Positions 1 to 5,370 of a stretch of DNA of 5,578 nucleotides are shown one piece after another. Under the pieces are notes generated by a model. That model did not search any database and was not told where the DNA came from. It was given only the letters and a program-made list of their open reading frames with translations. Source of the DNA: Pseudomonadota bacterium (GTDB lineage Bacteria > Pseudomonadota > Gammaproteobacteria > Acidiferrobacterales > Acidiferrobacteraceae); assembly GCA_021797365.1 (NCBI GenBank), contig JAJZZU010000196.1, positions 1 to 5,578 on the forward strand, in the 5' to 3' direction. Positions within the stretch are counted from its first letter, which is position 1. Each line of letters begins with the position of its first letter. Both the position numbers and the translations under genes were made by a program.

Positions 1-595
1 GCGCATGGCGCCACGCCTGAAGCGCCGCGCGCAGGGCCATGAGGCGTGCCGCCCCCTGACGGCTCAGGTGGTTCCCGGTGAATCGAATCGCGGCGACGCG
101 TAGACGTCCGGCGCGAGGCCGGCTGGTCGCGGCGCTAGGGGCCAACGGTCGGTGGTCACTGATGGGAACCCGCGACGCGTGCGCCCGCATCGGCGCCGCC
201 AATCGGGCGGGCGCGCGGTCTTTCCGGCCGCTTGGGGCCGCCGCATGCGGGCTCCGAACCAGCGGCCCGAAGGCCGTCGCCGACAGGAGGCCTCGCGTCG
301 TGGTCAGACGCCAGTCCGGGGCGACCCCCGACAATTGCCAATAGGGACCGTCCCGGCGGGGTGTGACCGGGTGCCAGTGCCCGCGGCGGATGAATGCCGC
401 GTCTGTGGGGGTCGCGCCCGGCGGCAGTATGAGGTACGTATGGTGCGTACCGGCGAACAATTGGGCCCCATGCAGCGCCGCGGGCGCCGCGATCCGGTAG
501 TGAAAGTCGTAGGCGATGACCGGTAGGGGCGCATGGTGAAACAGCGCCACGAGGCTTGCGATCAGCACAAAGAGTCCCGCAATACCGGCGATCAT
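1..595 (-). CDS. Membrane-anchored T4SS-associated protein, VirB9-CTD-like plus OmpA-like domain (partial, 3' end off window)
   Basis: This frame is open for 198 codons from an ATG at 595 to the window edge, so the C-terminus is missing. The ATG overlaps the stop of the transglycosylase gene as ATGA and has a strong GGAGG 8 bases upstream, so translational coupling is likely. Residues 2-20 form a hydrophobic helix with no clear cleavage site, suggesting an inner-membrane anchor with the rest in the periplasm. Residues about 29-103 (key stretch HTYLILPPGATPTDAAFI, then YWQLSG and DWRLTT) resemble the C-terminal beta domain of VirB9/TrbG proteins. Residues about 105-165 are a Pro/Ala/Arg/Ser-rich linker. 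Residues 169 onward (IRFTGNHLSRQGAARLMAL) match the opening pattern of OmpA-like peptidoglycan-binding domains (hydrophobic-x-F, N, LS, G, L..L). The domain calls are my inference by eye. The open frame, coupled start and position in the operon are direct. A wall-anchoring role beside a transglycosylase is plausible. Confidence 0.7.
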   Translation of the reverse strand, partial: MIAGIAGLFVLIASLVALFHHAPLPVIAYDFHYRIAAPAALHGAQLFAGTHHTYLILPPGATPTDAAFIRRGHWHPVTPRRDGPYWQLSGVAPDWRLTTTRGLLSATAFGPLVRSPHAAAPSGRKDRAPARLAAPMRAHASRVPISDHRPLAPSAATSRPRAGRLRVAAIRFTGNHLSRQGAARLMALRAALQAWRHA

Positions 596-1209
596 GATGA
601 CCCCCTCCCCGTGCGCCGCAGGCCCTCATAGACGTGATAGACGCGCCACATGTAAGGCCGCCCCACCGCGGGAACCGCGCTGTGATAATCGGCGACGGCG
701 GTCCACCAGTTGCCGGTACGGGCGTGCAGGCGCGCCAGGATACGGCCGGCTGCCGCGATGTTCATGAATGGGTGCGTGATTGCGGAAAGCGACGGAAACA
801 TCGCGCCGTGATAGCGCCAATCGATCTGCATGGGGCCGATATCGATCCGGGTGTGGCCGGCGCGCACGGCGCGCTCCGCCGCTTGCACGGTCGCCCGCCG
901 ACTTTGGAAATACTCGGGGAGCCCATCGATATCCAGCGTCCAGGGCCAGGGCATTCCACTCCGCCCGGATTCGGTGATGGCAATAGCCAGCAAGAGGTCC
1001 GGCGGGATGCCGTAAGCGTAGGAGGTCACCGCGCACTGCGCGACGAGGGTGCGTTTGTGCACCGTGCGCGGCGCGTGGGAAGTCGGCGCGCGCAGGAGCG
1101 GTCCCCCGCCCGGCGTGCCAGGCGCCAGGATCGCTGAATTCCGGATACGATCGGCGTAGGCCACGCCCCCTATCAGCAGCAGGAGCGCCATAAGGGTCAG
1201 AGCGTTCAC
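592..1209 (-). CDS. VirB1-like lytic transglycosylase (SLT domain)
   Basis: A 205-residue exported murein hydrolase that would cleave peptidoglycan glycan strands so the secretion channel can cross the wall. The GTG at 1209 is chosen as start because it overlaps the virB10 stop as GTGA, has GGAG 8 bases upstream, and opens directly into a signal peptide (residues 1-19, hydrophobic core ALLLLIGGV, likely cleavage AYA|D). The frame stays open further upstream, but that part lies inside virB10 and is a shadow. The SLT fold runs from about residue 58 to 197. The catalytic Glu is E80 in AIAITESG, followed by PWPWTLDIDG, typical of SLT proteins in conjugation loci. Then come GPMQI at 125-129 and the ADYHS...YMWRV block at 173-190, where Y175 sits at the conserved Tyr. 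All key motifs are intact. In Agrobacterium virB1 is the first gene of its operon; here it follows virB10. The family call is firm; the link to this T4SS is inferred from the operon. Confidence 0.9.
   Translation of the reverse strand: MNALTLMALLLLIGGVAYADRIRNSAILAPGTPGGGPLLRAPTSHAPRTVHKRTLVAQCAVTSYAYGIPPDLLLAIAITESGRSGMPWPWTLDIDGLPEYFQSRRATVQAAERAVRAGHTRIDIGPMQIDWRYHGAMFPSLSAITHPFMNIAAAGRILARLHARTGNWWTAVADYHSAVPAVGRPYMWRVYHVYEGLRRTGRGSS
604..608 (-). promoter_or_regulatory. Shine-Dalgarno GGAGG for the edge-truncated gene
   Basis: GGAGG lies within a run of ten purines, 8 bases upstream of the ATG at 595. It is embedded in the last codons of the transglycosylase gene. It is the main reason to accept 595 as a real start for a frame that never closes in this window. 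Confidence 0.65.
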
Positions 1210-2567
1210 CGGCGAAACTCCACGGTGCGCATGACCATGATGGCGATCGACTTGCCGGGCTCCACGATGAGCGTTGGCGGGATATTTTCGTACGGGGCCA
1301 AAATCTGGTTGGCCTGATTGACGATCACCTGTCCGCCGGCCCCTAACGACGATGAGGCGCCACCGCCATAATTGTAGGTCTGACTCGACCCGCTGCTGCC
1401 GCCGAGATTGGCCAGATTGGACAGTTCGGCCACCAGGAAGGCGGCACCGAGCTCCGACCACAGATGGTTGTCGACATGGGCCGAGACGCCAGCCGAGCCA
1501 CGCACGCCGATCCCCTGCATTCCCGGTAGACGTAAGGTGTCGCCGTTGGGGAAGATGAGGCGACTGAACGCGATCAGTGTGCGGCTTTGGCCGTTGAAGA
1601 TGCGCGAATCGTAAGACCCCACGGCCTTGGTACCGGCCGGGATGGCGACACGTCCATTCGGACTGTAGACCGTGCGCGTGATCTGCGCCACGACCGAACC
1701 GGGCAGCTGGGTGTTGATACGCGTCATCAAGATTGCCGGAATCGGTGTCCCGGGCGTGATGGCCACACCACGGCGCGCAGGCTCGATGTGCGTCGCGCGA
1801 TGTTTCTTTGCGGCCTTTGTATGCGCCGCCAGATAGCGCCGGTAGCTATGCGTGCGCGAGGGCGGTTTGGGCCCTTGGAGCATACCTGCCAAGGTTTGGC
1901 GACCGCTCGGCGTAAGGGGCGGCAGACCGCTGCTCGAAGCCCCACCCGGGTACCCGGCGGACGGGAGGGCCGTGGACGCGGGGGTCGCGCCGCTCGAAAA
2001 TGCGGGCATGCCCGGGTACAGCGGGGCCCCTGTATCGGAGGATGCGTTTTGCGCCTTCCCGCCTTTTTGGACGACGATCTGGCTCGCCCGGATGTTGGCC
2101 CAGTGGGCGCGCGCGCGATTGCTGGCGTTTTGCGAGGACGGCGGGGCATCGACATTGGCGTAAGGGTTGGCGTTAATGGGCGGCGTGGCAGACAAGGCCC
2201 CTTCCTCGCTCGGCGGCCTATAGGACGTTGCCGCGAAAGAAGTGGACGATGATGGCTTCCCGAAGCTCGCAGGCGGAGTGGCATGGGTGGGCGGTGGCGT
2301 GGACTCTGACTCTTTACGAAAGAGGCGTTGTAGTCCGCGCGTACTGGGGCGCTCCGCGGCCAAGTCCTTGTGGCGCGTTTGTGTGGCCTGGTGTCCGGCG
2401 CCTATCTTATGTTGCGGTAGGGCACTGTCGATAGCCGTGATCACGATCGCCAGGATACTCACGGCCCCACCGACCCACAGCAGCATCTTGCGGCTCGGCA
2501 GACCGCGGCCCGCCGTGTCCGGTGCACGGTTATCGACGACCGTCTTCTGGGAGTCTTGGTCGGCCAT
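1206..2567 (-). CDS. virB10: VirB10/TrbI-family T4SS channel scaffold protein
   Basis: A 453-residue bitopic protein that in known T4SSs spans from the inner membrane to the outer-membrane pore and relays energy for secretion. Residues 1-27 are a hydrophilic cytoplasmic tail and residues 28-46 a single transmembrane helix (WVGGAVSILAIVITAI). Residues about 50-270 are a long low-complexity Pro/Ser/Ala/Gly periplasmic linker, with a basic stretch at about 238-267. The TrbI domain fills residues 271-453. Its recognisable blocks are TPIPAIL (274-280), INTQLPGSVVAQI, VAIPAGTKAVGSYDSR (307-322), GDTLRLPGMQGIGVRGSAG (342-360) and the closing PPTLIVEPGKSIAIMV. The hydrophobic segment 372-388, followed by a Gly/Ser-rich loop (389-412), matches the antenna that forms the outer-membrane pore. 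The start has GGAGGG 6 bases upstream, within the last codons of virB9, and the stop overlaps the next gene. No defect is visible. Confidence 0.95.
   Translation of the reverse strand: MADQDSQKTVVDNRAPDTAGRGLPSRKMLLWVGGAVSILAIVITAIDSALPQHKIGAGHQATQTRHKDLAAERPSTRGLQRLFRKESESTPPPTHATPPASFGKPSSSTSFAATSYRPPSEEGALSATPPINANPYANVDAPPSSQNASNRARAHWANIRASQIVVQKGGKAQNASSDTGAPLYPGMPAFSSGATPASTALPSAGYPGGASSSGLPPLTPSGRQTLAGMLQGPKPPSRTHSYRRYLAAHTKAAKKHRATHIEPARRGVAITPGTPIPAILMTRINTQLPGSVVAQITRTVYSPNGRVAIPAGTKAVGSYDSRIFNGQSRTLIAFSRLIFPNGDTLRLPGMQGIGVRGSAGVSAHVDNHLWSELGAAFLVAELSNLANLGGSSGSSQTYNYGGGASSSLGAGGQVIVNQANQILAPYENIPPTLIVEPGKSIAIMVMRTVEFRR
1218..1221 (-). promoter_or_regulatory. Shine-Dalgarno GGAG fixing the GTG start of the transglycosylase gene
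   Basis: GGAG lies 8 bases upstream of the GTG at 1209, inside the last codons of virB10. Together with the GTGA overlap and the signal peptide that begins at this GTG, it supports this start over the longer open frame. Confidence 0.6.
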
Positions 2568-2570
2568 ACC

Positions 2571-3407
2571 CTACCCTCCCGCGTCCATGGCGTTGGGCAC
2601 GATACGGTGGTGGTGCCGATGGTGATACGAGGCGGCGTGCCGATTGATAAGCGTGATCGTGCGTCGGCCTTGCCGCAGCAGCGCCCGATGGAATGTCCGC
2701 TGGACGATGATGTAGTGGCCGCGGACGACATATCGGGTCAGCGCGTATTTCCCGTTGGACCGGCGCACGAACAATGCCGGGACCACCTGCGCATGAGTCG
2801 GAAGATGAATCCAGGTCCAGATACCGTTGTCGAACACGATGCGCGGCCTGAAGCTCGCGCGTCCGTGGATGGCGTAGTCGAAATTGAGTTTCGCCGGATT
2901 GCTCACCACACCCGCGACCTGGGCGCGACGCTTCTCTTGCGCCTTGCGGCGAGCGGAGCGCGCACGGTCCGCCACACGCTCGTTGTAAAGCAGGATTTGC
3001 GGGTATTGCCAGGAGACCTGCTGGTACCAGCGTCCGGTGAGCGGTCCCGAACGGAGAGTCACTTCATAGACCCGCTCATTGGTAATGATGGTAGCCGAGG
3101 TGAAGAGCCCCGATCGTGTGGGTTTGATCAGAATATTGCCGGGCGCAAGCGCTGTGATCCATTGGACGGAATCACCGATTGCCAGGGACTCGAGCTTTTC
3201 GCCGGGCGCCAGCTGGATATCGGTCACTGACATGGGGCGCGTGAGAATCGTGTAGGTCCGGTAACGGCTGTAGTTGAACACCACGATGCGCGAGGATTGC
3301 GGCATCACATAAGGGGTGGCATGCGCCTCAGCCGGCGGTATGAATCCGCCCCACGCCAGCAGGCCCAATAGCATCCCAAGAGATGTCCAAAACATCGTTT
3401 TGCGCAT
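2571..3407 (-). CDS. virB9: VirB9/TrbG/CagX-family T4SS outer-membrane complex protein
   Basis: A 278-residue periplasmic protein that would join VirB10 in the outer-membrane core complex. The ATG at 3407 shares one base with the virB8 stop (TGATG) and has GGACGG 7 bases upstream. A GTG at 3410 is the alternative start and adds one residue. Residues 1-30 form a signal peptide (core LGMLLGLLAW, cleavage near AEA or AHA). The N-terminal domain shows APGEKLESLAIGDSVQW (about 67-83), ILIKPTRSGLFTSATII and the NERVYEVTL strand. A basic, helix-prone linker covers about 145-165. The C-terminal domain shows FRPRIVFDNGIWTWIHLP (about 187-203), VPALFV and RHYII-like strands, then LLRQGRRTITLINR. This two-domain order is that of the VirB9/CagX family. 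The C-terminus ends in an unusual His-rich tail (HHRHHH). The gene lies between virB8 and virB10, the standard order. No virB7 lipoprotein gene, the usual VirB9 partner, is seen beside it. Confidence 0.93.
   Translation of the reverse strand: MRKTMFWTSLGMLLGLLAWGGFIPPAEAHATPYVMPQSSRIVVFNYSRYRTYTILTRPMSVTDIQLAPGEKLESLAIGDSVQWITALAPGNILIKPTRSGLFTSATIITNERVYEVTLRSGPLTGRWYQQVSWQYPQILLYNERVADRARSARRKAQEKRRAQVAGVVSNPAKLNFDYAIHGRASFRPRIVFDNGIWTWIHLPTHAQVVPALFVRRSNGKYALTRYVVRGHYIIVQRTFHRALLRQGRRTITLINRHAASYHHRHHHRIVPNAMDAGG
2574..2579 (-). promoter_or_regulatory. Shine-Dalgarno GGAGGG for virB10
   Basis: GGAGGG lies 6 bases upstream of the virB10 ATG at 2567 and is made from the last two Gly codons of virB9. 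This ties virB10 translation to virB9. Confidence 0.6.
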
Positions 3408-4099
3408 CACATCACCGTCCGCGTAATCGAAAAATTGGTTTCATAGAGCCCTAGGGGGTTTTTGTAGATGTCGGCGACCGTCGTCGGTGGCACGATCACG
3501 TAGGTCACCGTGATCGCATAACGCAGGTTCTTGATCCGGCCGCCCGTCTGGCTGGAAGATTCGGTGACGTCCATCTTGATGTAGGCGTTGCCTTTGCCGA
3601 GAAAGTTGACGGATTCGACTTGTGCGGCGACCCGCAATGTCGGATCGCTCATGAGGCGCCCGATCGGATTGTAGTGGCGAATCCAGGCCTTGAATTGCGG
3701 GATCGCCTCGCCGCGCAAGGTCTTGTAATCGGCCACGAGATGGCGTTTGGTCAGTATTGGGTTGAGCGCAACCAGGTTATGGGCCCATCGGGCGAGAAAA
3801 AACCGGAGGTCGTTATGCGTGGGCTTGAGATGTGCTGCCGGGATCGGCTGCGCGGCAATCGTCCCGTGCTGGTTCACCTGCACGACATACGGCACAACGG
3901 TCTTCAGCGGCAATACCAGAACCAGCGCCAAGGCCATGAAGGCGGTCGCACTTGCCATGAGGATGGTCAGCAAGAAAAAGCGATTGCGCTCGACGATCGG
4001 CTTGCCGAATCGCTCGAAGAACTGCGTACCGGCGTGCTTGGCGAAAGCCGTGGGTGGCGCGGCCGACGGCATGGAATCGTTTTTGCTCATGGCGGCCAT
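3407..4099 (-). CDS. virB8: VirB8/TrbF-family T4SS inner-membrane assembly protein
   Basis: A 230-residue bitopic protein that nucleates the inner-membrane complex of type IV secretion systems. Residues 1-40 are cytoplasmic and 41-64 the single transmembrane helix (TILMASATAFMALALVLVL). The periplasmic NTF2-like domain follows. It begins with VVPYVVQVNQHGTI (68-81) and continues with FLARWAHNL (101-109), the DYKTLRGEAIPQFKAWI helix and the RYAITVTYVIVPP strand. It closes with NPLGLYETNFSITR (214-227), the most diagnostic block, close to TrbF/VirB8 C-termini. Length is normal for the family. The start is uncertain between ATG at 4099 and ATG at 4090; neither has a strong Shine-Dalgarno. It is the first minus-strand gene in the window, facing away from the phospholipase D gene, so the operon promoter should lie in 4100-4230. 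The stop overlaps the virB9 start. Confidence 0.93.
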   Translation of the reverse strand: MAAMSKNDSMPSAAPPTAFAKHAGTQFFERFGKPIVERNRFFLLTILMASATAFMALALVLVLPLKTVVPYVVQVNQHGTIAAQPIPAAHLKPTHNDLRFFLARWAHNLVALNPILTKRHLVADYKTLRGEAIPQFKAWIRHYNPIGRLMSDPTLRVAAQVESVNFLGKGNAYIKMDVTESSSQTGGRIKNLRYAITVTYVIVPPTTVADIYKNPLGLYETNFSITRTVM

Positions 4100-4230
4100 T
4101 CTGCCCAGGGCGCCACCGGAAGATGCGGCGATTAGCGCCTTACAAACCGTGTCATTCGCGCACGATCATGCTTGCGTTCGGCGTCCCGTCGGGCACACTG
4201 AGATCATCGCATCACTAAGGGGATCTGCGT
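4100..4230. other. Divergent intergenic region between virB8 and the PLD-family gene
   Basis: These 131 bases separate two genes transcribed away from each other, so they should hold both promoters. I find no sigma70 -35/-10 pair I would defend on either strand; the best hexamers match 3-5 of 6 with wrong spacing. Only trivial short frames occur, so a missing virB7-like gene is not hidden here. GATCAT occurs twice (near 4163 and 4202), too little to call an operator. Confidence 0.5.
4217..4222 (+). promoter_or_regulatory. Shine-Dalgarno AAGGGG for the PLD-family gene
   Basis: AAGGGG sits 8 bases upstream of the ATG at 4231 and supports that start codon. Confidence 0.6.
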
Positions 4231-5100
4231 ATGTTGGCCATAGAACCGGGGGCGGGTAGCGCGCCCCTCGCGCGCCTCATTGCCCAGGCGCGCCAGACGC
4301 TCGATATCAACATGTATTTGTTCACCGACCGGCCGCTGATCGCGGCCGTCCGCGCCGCGGTCGCGCGCGGGGTCCACGTCCGCATCCTCCTGGACCGGCG
4401 ACCCTACGGCGGGCGTCCCCGCGGCGAGGTTCAGACCCTACGTGCCACCGGGGCTGAGGTGCGCTTCGCGCCAGCACGCTTCACGGGTCGTTATCGATTC
4501 GACCACGCCAAGTATTTGGTGACCGGTAATCATGTTGCCATCGGCACCGCCAATTTCACCTGGTCGGCCTTCCACAGGAACCGCGAATATGATTGGCTGG
4601 CCCGCCAGCCAGCCGTCGCGCAGGCCTTGCGGACCGTGTTCCGGGCGGACTGGACAGACCATCCCGCTGGTGTGGCGCCGCGCCGTACGTTGGTCTTGTC
4701 GCCAGGTGCCACGCCCGCGCTCCTGGCGGCAATACGCCAACCGGGGCCGATCTGTATCGAATCTGAGGAGATGGGGAACGACCGGCCGATTTTGGCAGCG
4801 CTTCGCCAGAAGGGCCGTTTGGCCCGAATCGTCCTGCCGACCACTTTAAGCCGGTACGACCGACGTTTTGCGCGCGCCCTGACCGCCGCCGGCGTGCATG
4901 TCCGCTTCCTGGCGTCGCCCTATATCCATGCCAAGCTCATCGCCGGTCCTCGTGAGGCCTTTATCGGTTCCGAGAACTTTTCCTGGACGAGCCTGAATCG
5001 TAATCGCGAGGTGGGAGTCATGTTGGGCGAGCCGGATGCCCAGCGGCTGTTTGAGCGGTGCGAAGGAGACTGGGCGCGGGCCCAACCCGGCGGGTCATAG
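4231..5100 (+). CDS. Phospholipase D superfamily protein with two HKD-like repeats
   Basis: A 289-residue protein of the PLD/Nuc/cardiolipin-synthase superfamily, whose members hydrolyse or transfer phosphodiester bonds in lipids or DNA. There are two repeats. The first (about 12-140) has H92 and K94 in FDHAKYLV, then GTANFT (105-110) and RNRE with E119. The second (about 150-285) has H233 and K235 in YIHAKLIA, then GSENFS (246-251) and RNRE with E260. These are the His nucleophile/acid, Lys, Asn and Glu of the known active site. The Asp of the HxK(x)4D motif is absent from both repeats, which read G99 and P240 there. No signal peptide or transmembrane helix is visible, so it is probably cytoplasmic. 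It is much shorter than membrane cardiolipin synthases, which also carry transmembrane helices. The pKM101 nuclease Nuc is a T4SS-plasmid relative, but it has one repeat and is exported. Substrate (DNA or lipid) cannot be decided. It is transcribed divergently from the T4SS operon. Confidence 0.88.
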   Translation: MLAIEPGAGSAPLARLIAQARQTLDINMYLFTDRPLIAAVRAAVARGVHVRILLDRRPYGGRPRGEVQTLRATGAEVRFAPARFTGRYRFDHAKYLVTGNHVAIGTANFTWSAFHRNREYDWLARQPAVAQALRTVFRADWTDHPAGVAPRRTLVLSPGATPALLAAIRQPGPICIESEEMGNDRPILAALRQKGRLARIVLPTTLSRYDRRFARALTAAGVHVRFLASPYIHAKLIAGPREAFIGSENFSWTSLNRNREVGVMLGEPDAQRLFERCEGDWARAQPGGS

Positions 5101-5174
5101 CACGCAGTCGGGTAATCGCAGCGAAATTTCCACCGCTCCACACATCGGACGGTTCCCGCCCCGAGTCGGATTCA

Positions 5175-5190
5175 CCGGCCGTGCGGCCGG
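5175..5190. repeat. GC-rich hairpin downstream of the PLD-family gene
   Basis: CCGGCC and GGCCGG form a perfect 6-bp stem around the loop GTGC, 75 bases after the PLD-family stop. No U-run follows on the plus strand, so it is not a standard intrinsic terminator. It could slow polymerase or protect the mRNA end. In such GC-rich DNA it may also be chance. Confidence 0.3.
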
Positions 5191-5288
5191 CAATGGCGGC
5201 CAATCTCGTTTCCAGCCAACGCCATAATTTGCCTCACCACCCCCTGAACTTTGTAGGGGTTGCAGGCGGAGCACTGCGGCGCGTTTTG

Positions 5289-5352
5289 GTAGCGGTAAAA
5301 ACAGATGCCGGGATCTGTCGCATACACTAGATCCCTGCATTGTAACCGCTAC
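5289..5352. repeat. Nested inverted repeat
   Basis: The outer arms GTAGCGGT (5289-5296) and ACCGCTAC (5345-5352) are perfect reverse complements. Inside them lie the inner arms of the terminator-like stem (5305-5316 and 5329-5340). The whole element is 64 bases and nearly symmetric. Besides termination it could be a recombination or protein-binding site, but it lacks the R-site hexamers of integron attC sites. Confidence 0.45.
5297..5340 (-). terminator. Putative rho-independent terminator for the gene ending at 5371
   Basis: Read on the minus strand, ATGCAGGGATCT (5340-5329) pairs with AGATCCCGGCAT (5316-5305): 11 of 12 positions pair, with one A/G mismatch and a 12-base loop. The stem is followed by CTG and then five T (5301-5297). 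It begins 30 bases after the TAG of the partial gene, which is the right place. The loop is long and the U-run is short and offset by 3 bases, so strength is uncertain. An outer 8-bp inverted repeat (GTAGCGGT 5289-5296 with ACCGCTAC 5345-5352) encloses it. Confidence 0.5.
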
Positions 5353-5370
5353 ATCCTAACTGTCTAGATC

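Larger units (their letters stand above)
5101..5370. other. Gene-free stretch between convergent genes, with composition change
   Basis: No gene I can support lies here. The PLD-family gene ends at 5100 on the plus strand and a minus-strand gene ends at 5371, so the two converge. The stretch starts GC-rich and becomes AT-richer towards 5340. It contains the GC hairpin at 5175-5190 and the nested inverted repeat at 5289-5352. Frames crossing it on both strands lack family resemblance. Confidence 0.5.

Noticed and set aside
156..629. 157-codon minus-strand frame overlapping the left-edge gene
   Set aside because: It is Arg/Pro-rich shadow coding. The other frame from ATG 595 has the coupled start, membrane helix and domain-like pattern.
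1210..1461. Upstream extension of the transglycosylase frame to an ATG at 1461
   Set aside because: It lies wholly inside virB10 and has no export signal. The GTG at 1209 has a Shine-Dalgarno, a GTGA overlap and a signal peptide starting at once.
1587..2252. 221-codon plus-strand frame antisense to virB10
   Set aside because: It is Arg/Gly-rich translation of a GC-rich linker on the wrong strand, a typical shadow.
2556..3230. 224-codon plus-strand frame antisense to virB9
   Set aside because: The opposite frame is a clear VirB9 family protein; the plus-strand translation has no family pattern.
5058..5330. 90-codon plus-strand frame overlapping the PLD gene end and the following stretch
   Set aside because: It starts inside the PLD coding sequence in another frame, has no Shine-Dalgarno and no recognisable composition.
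5095..5340. 81-codon minus-strand frame in the gene-free stretch
   Set aside because: Its ATG sits at the outer end of the terminator-like stem and the translation shows no family or structural pattern.
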